Assembly (NCBI GenBank): GCA_015350385.1 | Contig: WNKI01000005.1 | Coordinates: forward strand, 572,266 to 636,265 | Source of the DNA: Aculops lycopersici | Taxonomy: Eukaryota; Arthropoda; Arachnida; Trombidiformes; Eriophyidae | DNA: 64,000 nucleotides | Direction: 5' to 3' | In this document: positions 1 through 10,505 of the stretch, in pieces | Layout of the letters: every line of letters begins with the position of its first letter | How positions within the stretch are numbered: the first letter of the stretch is position 1 | Made by a program: the position numbers and the translations under genes | The notes under the pieces: generated by a model | Database searches by the model: none | The model's input: the letters and a program-made list of their open reading frames with translations, nothing else | Told to the model about the DNA's origin: nothing

Positions 1-1898
1 CCAGATTATTGTCCACGAAAGCTACTCTTGTAATTTGACTCTGCGGATGCGCGTGCTTAATTATGAAGTGCTTGCTTGGCTGCTCCGTGTACCAAGCAAT
101 TAGGTTTGTGTCAAGACCACCGCTAACAAGTATCTTGGAGTCAGGCGACCAAGCTAGGCAATTTACGCGGGCAGTATGAAATCCCCATTCGTTATCATGT
201 GCTAGGGCATAGCCATCGCTCTTGTAAAGGACAATCTTTCTGTTGGAGTCGGCAGCAGCCAGGTAGGTGCCATCGGGTGAGTATTTAACTGAAGTAACAC
301 CACCTCTGTGATCTAGAATCTTAACCTCAGTTAGTTGTCCATTGTCTTCAATCTTGAAAATGTGAACCTTATTGTCAGATTGGCCACCAATGGCAGCCTC
401 TCTCAAACTTGGATGTACATCTACGCTACTGGCCTCGAATTTTATCTTAAGACTGGACTTTTGCTGCTGGCCATCGAGCACTAGGAGCTCGTTGACACCT
501 GCAACTACAATTTGGTTTGATCCATGAACTGAGGCTATTCCCTTGGGCTGGACAGACAGCTTGATGGGCGTAAAGCTAGTCGAGTATTGGTTAGTCTTCG
601 GGTCAATGGCGCGGATTGTATCGTCGAGACCACAGGTTAGGATAAGGTCATTTGCGCTCGACATATCCTGGACTTGATTGGTGTGTTGCTCGCCAGAGAT
701 TCTATCATGATCGCCGGTCTTAGACGACCACCGAGTCACATAACCATCGTGACTTCCCGTGTAGATGGTGCGGCTTCCATCTGAACCGACCTCTTTCGAT
801 ACTGTCATTGAGGTGATGGATTTGTTGTGACCCTTGATGATTCTCAAGGGTTTGCTTGGGTTGCTTCTATCTAAGTAGTTGATAAAGCCAGATAATGAGA
901 CTGATAGTAAGTAGGGTTCCTGCCATAAGCAACTAACTTGTTGATCTAGAACATCGTTACCTAGTGTAAACTCGGTGACACACGAGCCACTAGCCACATC
1001 CCAAATCTTGCACGTCTTGTCTCCCGAGGCACTGAGCAGTTGTTTTCCATCTGGCGACCATGAAATTGCATAAATTCCTCCCTTATGCGCCGGCGAGCCA
1101 AACTCAATAATCTTGCTGTAGTCAGTCGCTTTGTATAAGAATAGTTTTCCATCGAAACCGGCCGAGGCAAACTGTTCGCCATTTGGCGAGAATCTAATAG
1201 CTTGTACAAATCTATTGTGATCCTGAAGTTGAGATTTAAACTTGAACGGTGGGCCCTCGTAGATGCCGACAAATGTATCCTCTGAGCCGGTGACAATTTT
1301 GAAGGGTCTGCTGGGTTTGAAATCACAAGAGTTGATTATCTTACTGTGGCCACCCATCTCGCCGATCGAGGTTCCAGTTTCCATTGCAAATACATGGGCA
1401 AACTTTTCGCGACCCTCGCCAACGGCCACAATACGCTGGCTATCAGCTGACCAGGCTAAGTCCTTGACCACGCCAGCAAAAGGTTGAAATTCATTCTTGA
1501 GTAGATGCTCCTTTTGGGTTGTGTCCCAAATGCGAACCTTTCCATGCTGATCCGCTGAGGCAATATAAAAGCCGGAGGGTGAGTACTTGGCGACAGTTGT
1601 TAGAGTGGCGTGCTCGGTGTAGATGTCGCAAATGTTTGGATTCTCGATGTCTCTAATGATAATACTGTTTCCATTTGGATAGAGAAAGTTTTTGCCCTTT
1701 GGATCGCCGCCCAAAACCAAAGGGGTGCCTCTGGTTGTTCTTGGCAGACAGGCAAAAGTGTTGACTGTTTGATAAGGTTGGAAAGACGACAGTTTGGTAA
1801 GTTAGCACTTGGATTCGATTCGGTAACTAGATGACATGTTGCTTCAAACTGGGTGATGGATTTATTTTCTAGTGTCAGTACTTACCGCTTGTGAACAT
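1..1898 (-). CDS. WDR1: Actin-interacting protein 1 (AIP1/WDR1), 3' end outside window
   Basis: WD40-repeat protein that works with cofilin to disassemble actin filaments. The minus strand reads a continuous series of WD repeats from residue 5 to the window edge, with family hallmarks such as GGDPKGKNFLYPNGNS, SPSGFYIASADQHGKVRIWD, EGPPFKFK, GIYAISWSPDGKQLLSASGD and DRSNPSKPLRIIKGHNKSI. About 590 residues are present, and only the last dozen or so of the usual ~600 should lie beyond base 1. I place the start at 1898: a 13-base first exon (MFTS plus one base) ends at a canonical GTAAGT donor, and a 121-base intron (1885-1765) ends in CAG and restores the frame to give MFTSVNTFACLPRTTRG, matching the length and motif of other AIP1 N-termini. 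Another ATG at 1837 gives no phase-compatible GT-AG join. Family assignment is very secure; the exon 1 model is inferred. Confidence 0.93.
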
Positions 1899-2816
1899 TG
1901 TCAAGCTTTGTCAAATAAACTCAACTAGTCTACTGTCTTGAGATTACTTAATTTTGGATGAGATTATTTATTGATAATAGAAAATCAACTCCAAAATAAA
2001 CGAACTAATTATACAAAACAAGAGTAAATCTCTGGCCGCTTGGACACAGCATAGAACAACAAGTAATGCCGCTCCTGTTGCGATTGCACTACTTGCATCA
2101 GCAGCAGCTGTACGCTGGCTGCTATGGGAAAATCACACAGAAGCCAATGGCGCGGCCGTCCACAGATAACACAGGGCGCCCAATGAGGCTCGCCCTGTGA
2201 TATTGCGCGAGCTTCAGAGGAATCTCGCTAACGCTAGCGCTCGGCATGACTCACCTCTTAAACTTTACTAGCTTGCCAAGTTAGTTGGGTCCCCTAGCTC
2301 TAACTAGGAAAATTAGTGTAGTGAAAAGCGGAAAGAACAACAAAAACAAGAGCAAAAATAAGAACTTACACTCGCCCTCAAGTCTGGGGCGCCATTTACG
2401 TTGTTGTTTATTGCAATAGAGTAGTGATAGTTATAGTAGTAATATTAGTGGTGAGGTGATGCACGGTGGCACTAGCTATAGAGAGACGTGTTGCAAACTA
2501 GGAAGCTGAAGAGCATTGGCCTTTGGTTTATCCAAAGAGAAGCATCTTTGAGGTCGCGCCCATCTATTGGATGTTGCCCGATCCTATTGAGCCTCTGACT
2601 TCTCTCATTTGGGAAAAATTTAGTCGATGCCACAGTCGCGTTTCTCAAATCTTTGTGCGTCTCGTGGTCGTTTGCTTCATATACTTCTTAGATGGTCTAA
2701 AGGAAAAATTCATTAGTCACTCTTGCTAAGTAGAGATTTCTCGTCCATTTTGTGTGTTGACTCTCATGTGATACTGGCTAACTCTCCTCGTCTATGTCTA
2801 TCTAAGTGATGCTTTA
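1899..2816. other. Intergenic region upstream of AIP1
   Basis: No coding region is supported here. It lies between the 5' end of AIP1 and the 3' end of the repeat precursor, both on the minus strand, so it should hold the AIP1 promoter and the 3' UTR of the precursor. The only ORF, on the plus strand at 2523-2729, is short and resembles nothing. Confidence 0.6.
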
Positions 2817-5800
2817 CTAAGACGAGGCGGCGGAGGCAGTCGAAGCGGCCGATCCACTTGAAGCCGCAGGTACCGCGGCAACGACCGGCATGGTGACTGC
2901 CGTCGCTGCAGGCATCATCATTCCCAATGAAGGCATTACAAGATTGGAGGTCATCGATGGGTTGGTTGATATTGAATATGGGGTTAGGATTGTGGGCGCT
3001 TGCATAATAGAGAATGGCGATGTGATTGATGGCGATATGCTAATTGATGGAATGTGGCGAATCTTGGCGGCAGTGGCAGCTGATGCGGCGGCGGCAGCTC
3101 CGGCGCTTCGCTTACGGCGCTTGCCTGCCACGGTGGCTGTCGAGGCAACATTTGAAACGGGAATCACTGGCGCATTGATGCGCGAGCTCGAGAAGGCGTC
3201 AACCCGATTGCCTGTCGGCGCCATTAACATACCTGAAACGAGGGGCGCTTGCGAAACGGCCAAGTCCGAGCCGGACAATCCGGTGACCTCCGTCGTCGAG
3301 GATGAGGTTAGGATGCCTGGAAGGCCGTAGCTGTGGGCGGCTTTTCCGCTTCCGTTTCCGCTCGAGGTGGACACGGACACGGCTGTTGAGCGCTTCTTTC
3401 GGCTAGCGGCGGCGGCAGACGCAGAGGATCCTTGTGAAACGACTGGGGCAGCAATGACTGGTGAGGTTAGAACTGGCGTCATGAGAACGGGCGACATAGC
3501 AACAGGTGAGATGATGGTGGCTGCCGGTAGGGTTGCTATGGCGGCTGGGGCTGAGGCTGAGGCTGAGGCGGCGGCGGCGGCGGCGGCACCAGCTCCAGCT
3601 CCAGCTCCAGCGGCGGTGGTTGTGCTCGAAAAGTTGAATGGACTCCTCTTCTTTCTCCTCCCAAATAGTGAGGACCAGAATCCCTTCTTCTCCTTGCCAT
3701 CCGAGGCCTGTGCCTTGCCATCACCACTTGTTGCTGTGGCAGTGGCGCGCTTCCTCCTCCCGGCAGCTGAGGCAGCACCTGAGGCTCCTCCGTTTCCACC
3801 TGCACTCGCGGCACTAGCAGCTTGTCTCTTCCTACGTCCTGCGGCTGAAGCTGCACTAGAGGCTTGACGTTTACGCCTTCCGGCTGCGGCGGCTCCTGCG
3901 GCTGAACCTGAACCACCTGATGCCGCTCCAGCAGCAGCTTGTCTCTTGCGACGGCCAGAGGCAGCAGCAGCTCCGGCAGCTCCACTTCCGCCACTAGCTA
4001 CACTCGATGCAGCCTGACGCTTCTTGCGACCGGCAGCAGCGGCTCCAGCTGCTCCCCCGTTACCACCTGATGCAGCTCCCGCGACAGCTTGTCTCTTACG
4101 ACGACCAGCGGCACTGGCGGCACCAGCTGCTCCACCGTTTCCTCCCGAGGCAGCACCAGCAGCGACTTGTCTCTTCTTTCGGCCAGTAGCTGAGGCGGCG
4201 CTCGAGGCACCAGAATCTCCTCCGCTTGCAGCTCCAGCTGCAGCTTGGCGCTTCTTGCGGCCAGCAGCACTCGCGGCTCCGGCAGCCCCACTGCCACCCG
4301 ATGCAGCTCCGGCAGCAGCTTGTCTCTTCTTTCTTCCGGCGGCTGATGCAGCTCCAGCGGATCCTCCAATTCCACCTGATGCGGCCCCAGAAGCGGCAGC
4401 TTGACGCTTGCGTCTGCCAGATGATCCAGCGGCGGCGGCGACTTGTCTCTTCTTTCTGCCAGCAGCCGAGGCGGCACTAGAATCTCTTCCACTTGCAGCT
4501 CCAGCTGCAGCTTGGCGCTTCTTGCGGCCAGTGACGGCGGCAGAGCTAGAAGCCTGTCTCTTGCGTCGCTCGGCTACAGAAGCTCCGGCAGCTGAGGAAC
4601 CTTCGTCGTCCGAGGAGGAACTAGCAGCTGCAGCTGCGGAATCGCGCTTACGTCTTCCTGCAGCCGCAGCACCCGCAGCTGACCCTCTTGATCCACCGGA
4701 AGCGGCGCCGGCCGCAGCCTGTCTCTTACGGCGTCCCATGGCCGCAGCTCCAGCGAATCCACCAAGTCCAGAGAATCCGCCTGCAGAGGCGCCAGCAATA
4801 GCCTGACGTTTTCTCCTACCTGCTGCAGAGGAAGCAGCTCCAGAGGCACCTCCTGAACCACCTGTGGCTGCTCCGGCAGCAGCTTGTCTCTTGCGTCTAC
4901 CAGCAGCAGCGGCTCCGGCAGCTCCTCCGTTTCCACCTGATGCGGCACTAGCGGCGGAANNNNNNNNNNNNNNNNNNNNNNNNNNNNNNNNNNNNNNNNN
5001 NNNNNNNNNNNNNNNNNNNNNNNNNNNNNNNNNNNNNNNNNNNNNNNNNNNNNNNNNNNNNNNNNNNNNNNNNNNNNNNNNNNNNNNNNNNNNNNNNNNN
5101 NNNNNNNNNNNNNNNNNNNNNNNNNNNNNNNNNNNNNNNNNNNNNNNNNNNNNNNNNNNNNNNNNNNNNNNNNNNNNNNNNNNNNNNNNNNNNNNNNNNN
5201 NNNNNNNNNNNNNNNNNNNNNNNNNNNNNNNNNNNNNNNNNNNNNNNNNNNNNNNNNNNNNNNNNNNNNNNNNNNNNNNNNNNNNNNNNNNNNNNNNNNN
5301 NTCCTCCGTTTCCACTCGATGCAGCTCCAGCAGCAGCTTGTCTCTTCTTTCTACCAGCAGCCGAGGCAGCTCCGGCGGCTCCTCCATCTCCTCCCGAGGC
5401 GGCTCCAGCGGCGGCAGCTTGTCTCTTACGACGTCCAGCGGCGGCTGCACCCGCGGCACCTGATCCACCAGAGGCTGCACTAGAGGCAGCTTGACGCTTC
5501 TTACGGCCAGCAGCAGCAGTGGCGGCTGCGCCACCTCCGTATCCATATGGCGAATGATTGTACATCATTGGTCCATGCATTCCATGCATGCCCATAAAGC
5601 TGCCCATTGGCGACATTGCCATATCCACTCCTGGTCCTGTGCTCATCATTGTCACACCTCCGTTGCCGGCCACAGTGGCGACGCTTGATCCAGATCTGTG
5701 AGTTGATACAGTGGTTGTTGGTGAGCTGCTTGCCCCACTTGAAGCGGCACCAGCTGCAGCTGAGCCTACCTCCAACTCCAAACTTGATCTTGATCCGCTG

Positions 5801-7113
5801 GCTGCGGCGCTGGCAGCTGAGCCACCGGCTCCACCTGCTGCACCTGTAGCGGCCGAAGCGGCTCCAGCTCCGCTTCCGCCTGTTGATGAAGATGCCGTAC
5901 CAGCTCCTCCAGCGCCGGAGCCTGAACTTGAACCTGAACCAGAGGCTGTGGCTGCGGCAGCTCCACTTCCGTCACTACCAGAGCCACCGGTTGTCGAGGC
6001 AGCGCTAGCAGCTCCACCAGCGACCGAGCCAGTACTACCGGACGATCCACCGGCCGCCGAGGAAGCCGCAGCACCACTCGCTCCAGATCCACCGGCAGTC
6101 GAAGCATCAGCAGCGGATCCAGATCCCGAGCCACCAGCGGCACTTGTGGCACCGACCGCACTGCCTGATCCTCCTGAACCTCCCGCGGCAGAAGCTGCGG
6201 CTGTTCCACTTCCGCCCGATCCCGAGGATCCACCTGCAGCAGAGGCTGCCGCGGCCGAGCCCGAGCTGCCAGCTCCTCCAGCGGCACTAGTCGAAGCTGC
6301 TCCACTTCCCTCACTGCCGGACGCCGAAGAGGCAGCTGCCGATCCATCGCCACCGACGGTGTTTGTTGTGGTCGAGGCTGAGCCACTTGGGAATGAGCTC
6401 GATAGTAGATCCCTAGTTGCGGCACCCAATAGAGAGAATGGCTTTGTGATGGCGTTGTCAAACCAGGCACCCGACGAGGCCCCACCCGAGGCGATCAAAT
6501 TCTCAGCTGTACCTGCAATACTGGCCATCGGTCTTGAGACCGTGTCGTCAATGCTCGATCTAATTCCGTCTGAGAAAACCTTGTTGGCATTCGACAGACT
6601 GGTGGCCATGTTTTGAACTGCCACACCAGCTGTTGTCACCGGCCTTCCAACGGTATCCTTGTACAATTTGGCAAAACCATCGGTTCCAGTCAATAGGTTA
6701 TCTGTGCCGGCGGTCACTAGTTTCTTCGAAGATCTCGTGAAAGCATCTGTGATGCCCTCAACTACATTGCCGTTTCTTAATCTAGTTGATGTGGTTGAAA
6801 CTGACGCTCCTCCGGATGTAGAGACGGCAGTCGAAGAGCCTCCGGCTCCAGCTGAGGCACTAGCTGCGCCGGAAGCGTGAACTGCAGGGGACCAAATATA
6901 GAGTGTTGGGTGGTATATGAAATGAATTTATTTGATGAGTTAGTAAGATTGATGATAACCTTCATGATAACTTGCATTGATTCTCTCTTCTCTATTGGTC
7001 TTGTCGTTATCTAACGAACGATTGATCGACAATCGCTGTATCTTACCTGATGTGTAAGTTTGTGCCAACAGGAGGCATGATGTTAGTACTGTCAATGCTA
7101 GCAAGAGCCTCAT
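2817..7113 (-). CDS. Secreted Ala/Gly/Ser-rich repeat precursor with many furin sites
   Basis: Two exons: 7113-7047 encodes a signal peptide (MRLLLALTVLTSCLLLAQTY), followed by a 165-base GT-AG intron (7046-6882) and a long exon 6881-2817. The protein, over 1,350 residues, has four parts. There is a serine/threonine segment, an A/G/S-rich block without basic residues, and a Met/His/Tyr-rich patch near 5520-5660. Then come tandem units of about 10-30 residues, each ending in R-R/K-K-R, followed by a hydrophobic A/S/P/T-rich tail. I count 23 visible RRKR/RKKR sites. Seventeen have the form G-R-(R/K)-K-R-Q, so convertase cutting would release peptides starting with Gln and ending in Gly, the usual signals for pyroglutamate and C-terminal amide. 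Composition resembles silk. No homologue is recognised; silk-like structural protein or multi-copy peptide precursor are both open. A run of Ns (4960-5301) interrupts it and the frame changes across the gap. Confidence 0.8.
3740..5515 (-). repeat. Tandem A/G/S units separated by RXKR sites
   Basis: Coding repeat inside the secreted precursor. The typical unit is QAAAGAASGGNGGAAGAA, then one to three residues and GRKKR or GRRKR. Most units run 15-25 residues, with shorter variants and one acidic unit with SSSSDDE. Basic motifs are well conserved while the A/G/S spacer drifts, as expected if the cleavage site is under selection. Confidence 0.85.
4960..5301. other. Assembly gap (342 Ns) in the repeat precursor
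   Basis: Undetermined bases inside the tandem repeats. The open frame above the gap and the open frame below it are offset, so the true missing length should be congruent to 2 modulo 3 rather than 342, if the gene is intact. Confidence 0.97.
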
Positions 7114-8219
7114 TGTTACTAGGTGAGGTATCAATCTAATTCTTTATCTAAGTGTATCTATCTATGTCAAATGGCCGTTTGTCCTCTTTGACCTTGTGTA
7201 TAAGAAGTTCTAAACTACCACTATTGTTTCACTAGAATCAATATGACCAATATGTTAATATAAGATCAATAAAATTGACCTACCACGAATCTACCGATAC
7301 TATGCTATAATGTGATTTAGAGTGAGTGCCAATGGTGTTTTAGAGGTCGTACCTGTAAGTGGGATAACCAAACTCCAAGTTCCCTTGACTAGTTCAAGAG
7401 AACCTTTGAGTCTATATGAGTCTCGAATGATGAAACTGAGAGAGACGAAGACGACGAACGCTAATGCACCTGTGGATTCTTGCTTGCAACTCGGTGGCCA
7501 AGATCACGTAGAGAGGTAACTAACTGCTGGCGAGCGATTAGGTAGGCTGGATGAACATTCCAACATGATCTATCGACTCAAGATTGAAAGCAATGATGTG
7601 GCTAGCAGGTGAATCGCATATGAACTATTCCTAGTTCAAAGCCACTTCAATAGGAGGTCTACAAGGATGGAGTGCTCGCTTTACAAGTAGGCGAGTTCCC
7701 ATTACGTATAATATTAATTTACACCATGAGCAATCAACAAGTGGCGCTCACTTCAACCACATGTATCAAGCGAGCTACTGAGTTGCTTGGCAGCCCAGTG
7801 GGACCCAGGTAGTGAGTTTCGGCTAGTAGCAATGGGCTATCTTCAAGTCTAAATTGATTGAAGGTTTAGTAGGTTGATCGAGTGAGAATCTAGGAGCATA
7901 AGATTTGTAAGTGGTAGGGTTCAGCAAGAGAGACCAGCGGCGTCTACTCACTTAATCATACTGTTAGTGAGTGATTCATCTGATATCTCTGACGTTCAAA
8001 ATGAAAGTGTATGCCTCAAGATGTTGAATTTCAGACAAGACTGTAAACTGACAAATGCTAAAGAGAACGAAGGAGTTAACAAAACGTAAATTCAATCATA
8101 AATAGTGCATGCTCTATGAACTATAAACTAAATCCAATCTACATATACATGTATGTATGTAATAACCTATTATATTTATGATGGCGATTATAAAATGAAC
8201 GCCTCTCTGCGAATGTACT
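7114..8219. other. Intergenic region, no gene seen
   Basis: About 1.1 kb between the start of the repeat precursor and the end of the coiled-coil gene. It should contain the promoter of the precursor. No coding, RNA or repeat feature stands out. Confidence 0.55.
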
Positions 8220-8618
8220 TCAACAATCCAAATTGATTTCACTATCTACATTGACGTCGCCTATTGTCATGAGTAATTCCTGACACTCCAAATCGTCTTT
8301 CAATCTTCTGAATTCAGCCAATAGATTTGGATCTAACCCATTGAATTTGTCCAGTCTCTTTTGGGCTTCCTCAATTTGCTTAGTTAATCTCAAGTTTTCC
8401 TCCTCGAGCTCGCTAGACAAAACTTGTAGTTTCTTCGCGCTAGTCAGGTAGGAATTATAACTCTCTTTCGAGTCTATTGAATCCAAAACTAATTTGTGAG
8501 CTTGTAAGTCGAGCTTGAGCCAGTAATTTTTGTAGTGGTCCTCGAGCGCCTTGAGGTAATCCGATTTGGTCTCCAAGATCTGGTTATGCAATTGTAGAGT
8601 CTTTATCTTATATTCCAT
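8220..8618 (-). CDS. Small coiled-coil protein, 132 residues
   Basis: Not recognised with certainty. The sequence is charged and helical, with heptad-like stretches (residues about 1-35 and 62-95, for example LSSELEEENLRLTKQIEEAQKRL) and a C-terminal motif GLDPNLLAEFRRLKDDLECQ. Such a helix followed by a Pro-Asn/Asp-Leu motif occurs in microtubule-associated coiled-coil subunits, for example of the augmin/HAUS complex, but I see too little identity to name one. There is no signal peptide or membrane segment. The start is the first ATG in the frame. Its own 360-base upstream region separates it from mitoferrin on the same strand. It could also be the last exon of a longer gene, although no upstream exon was identified. 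Confidence 0.6.
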   Translation of the reverse strand: MEYKIKTLQLHNQILETKSDYLKALEDHYKNYWLKLDLQAHKLVLDSIDSKESYNSYLTSAKKLQVLSSELEEENLRLTKQIEEAQKRLDKFNGLDPNLLAEFRRLKDDLECQELLMTIGDVNVDSEINLDC

Positions 8619-8977
8619 GATTATCGAACAGCCGGACGTCTATTTGTTTGGTACCTACAGTGCCTCTCAAAACTGACCACGATCTTGATGAGAAGAATGA
8701 ACTTGATGAATTATATTTAGAAGAATAGGAACTTTTCTTATTTCTTATTGCTTTCAATATTGAGCACGTTGTCTCTTCTTTGGTTTGCACACACAGATTC
8801 TGCACGATACGGTCTGACCAAAATTTAACCAGCCAAAATTTTGCTTTTTTGACTGTGGTGTATCGATGCGAGTGCACTATTCCTATGGCAAGGGAGGCAC
8901 GAGGACACGAGACTTGGCAGGCTAAACGATGTACATATTCATTGAAGCTTTTAGCTGACACCACCACCATTAATCGA
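8619..8977. other. Short intergenic region
   Basis: Between the coiled-coil gene start and the mitoferrin stop, both on the minus strand. ORFs here on either strand are shadows without family resemblance. Confidence 0.5.
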
Positions 8978-9883
8978 CTAGCCTTGCTTATAATGGAACT
9001 TGAAAAATTCATAAACAGACCATGAGATAGCAGTCGCAGGTATGGCAACCACGACTCGAGCTTGTAGTCCCTGGAAGTAGCCCCGGAATCCACAGCATTT
9101 GTAAACAACCTTTGCGGCACTTGTCAATCCACTAATAAGCTGATTGTTTGACGCAGCTAGTGCTAATTTCTCCTGAGTATTTAGTAGGGTCTTGCAAACA
9201 TCTAGTGGCGTAGTGATAGCCGAGGCTAGTGCACCTGCAACGGCACCCGAGATTACGTGAGCTTTGGGATTGTAATCACGTTGCCTATTTGTTAGATCTT
9301 GCATAAATTCATATGTAACAAAATGAATAGTTTGATAGGGTAGATTCATTGTCAATTGTGTAAAATAACTCCTATAAAAGGCCTTGAGTCCCTCCTGTTT
9401 TAAGATATGTTGAGCGCAAGACAATGATGTTTTGAATGGACTTTTGTACATTTGCATTCGTTGTTTGACAACCTCCACTGGATTCATAACTGCATCATGG
9501 ACTAGTGTTGCCCCGCAGCCAGCTATGCTATGGGCGATTGCACGATGTGATGGGTTATGATTGAGAGGAACATTAGATAGGATTGATTGTTTCAAATTTT
9601 CATAACAAGAAAAATATAATGCGTGCGCCGGGCCCGCGCCAGTGATCACTGCCGACATTCCACGAAAAGTTCGAAACCTTTCAGTTTTGATCAATTCTGT
9701 AACTGTTCCTACAAAACTTTGATGAGCTATCTGGGGCCTAATTGATTGCATTCTAGTTCTAACAACATCGATAGGATACATAACACAATGTTCTAATATA
9801 CCGGCCGCCGACCCGGCGCCCATATAAACAAGTGTATTCCTTCCGCCTGGCAATGATTCATATGGATCTTCATTGTCGTCCAT
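8978..9883 (-). CDS. mfrn: Mitoferrin, mitochondrial iron carrier (SLC25A28/37)
   Basis: Inner-membrane carrier that imports ferrous iron for heme and Fe-S cluster synthesis. The 301-residue protein is one exon and shows three mitochondrial carrier repeats, each with the P-x-D/E-x-x-(K/R) signature: MYPIDVVRTRMQ, MNPVEVVKQRMQMYKS and TTPLDVCKTLLNTQE. Mitoferrin-specific sequence includes the N-terminal GAGSAAGILEHCVMYPIDVVRTRMQ region, AHALYFSCYE, the Met-rich second repeat (VMNPVEVVKQRMQMY) and RDYNPKAHVISGAVAG. Length is normal for insect mitoferrins. The start is the first ATG (MDDNEDPYESLP), with an acidic N-terminus typical of the subfamily. Confidence 0.95.
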   Translation of the reverse strand: MDDNEDPYESLPGGRNTLVYMGAGSAAGILEHCVMYPIDVVRTRMQSIRPQIAHQSFVGTVTELIKTERFRTFRGMSAVITGAGPAHALYFSCYENLKQSILSNVPLNHNPSHRAIAHSIAGCGATLVHDAVMNPVEVVKQRMQMYKSPFKTSLSCAQHILKQEGLKAFYRSYFTQLTMNLPYQTIHFVTYEFMQDLTNRQRDYNPKAHVISGAVAGALASAITTPLDVCKTLLNTQEKLALAASNNQLISGLTSAAKVVYKCCGFRGYFQGLQARVVVAIPATAISWSVYEFFKFHYKQG

Positions 9884-10171
9884 ATCAAAATTTAATAGCG
9901 ACGAGTTTTTGCATAAATATATGTATAGGTATGGATGTAAATATGATGGAGTTTATTGATGAACATTGGAGTCCAAAAATGACAACAAAACCCATGCGGC
10001 AGATTAGCGCGCGCGAGCGCGAAGTTCAAACTCTGGGCTGGATTCGCACGCGCGTTTCACTTTCATTCATCTGCAGCAATTTTTGTGCACTGCGGATTGG
10101 TATTAACAGGTGGACATTAGCTTTTCATGGGCGTTTTTTAGACAGGATGTAATAAATAAATTAGGAATGTA

Positions 10172-10453
10172 CTAGGTGTCTCACTTAACTTAGACAACTT
10201 CTTTTCCAAGCTTTATCAAAAAAATCATGATAACGCACACAAAATTGAGCAACCGCGCGTACAAGTGCGCGTTTCCCATAGACGCTAACGTTAAATGGTG
10301 GCTTTGGTATGAAAGCGCGTGCGCAGAACCTGATTTTTGGCACAGGAAAATCCTTTTGTATTTTATCGATGTCCTCAAAATTTCAACAACCTACTCTGCC
10401 CACTTCGGGAGTCATTCGGGAAAGAAGTTGTCTAAGTTAAGTGAATCACCCTG
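10172..10453. mobile_element. Mariner-type MITE, 282 bp with long terminal inverted repeats
   Basis: A non-coding element bounded by inverted repeats of about 35 bases sharing the core TCACTTAACTTAGACAACTT (10181-10200 and, inverted, 10429-10448). The outer ends read CTAGGTG and, inverted, CAGGGTG, and both sides are flanked by a TA dinucleotide (10170-10171 and 10454-10455). This is the expected duplication for Tc1/mariner transposases. The interior has no transposase coding. It sits between the 5' side of mitoferrin and the 3' end of the serine protease. Confidence 0.8.
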
Positions 10454-10505
10454 TACAAGAAAAAATATTATGTTGCTACAATGGGAAGGAGCTAATGACT
10501 TTCCA

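Noticed and set aside
1610..1834. Plus-strand ORFs over AIP1
   Set aside because: Antisense to a well-supported WD40 coding region.
1800..1837. AIP1 start at the ATG at 1837
   Set aside because: The frame hits a stop after 11 codons and no GT-AG join from it is in phase with the WD40 exon, unlike the 13-base exon at 1898-1886.
3998..4492. Arg/Leu/Pro-rich frames on the minus strand within the repeat region
   Set aside because: Alternate-frame shadows of the same tandem repeat.
5711..6616. Long plus-strand Ala/Pro-rich frame opposite the repeat precursor
   Set aside because: It is the antisense of Gly/Ser/Ala codons, which rarely give stops; the minus strand has the signal peptide and splice sites.
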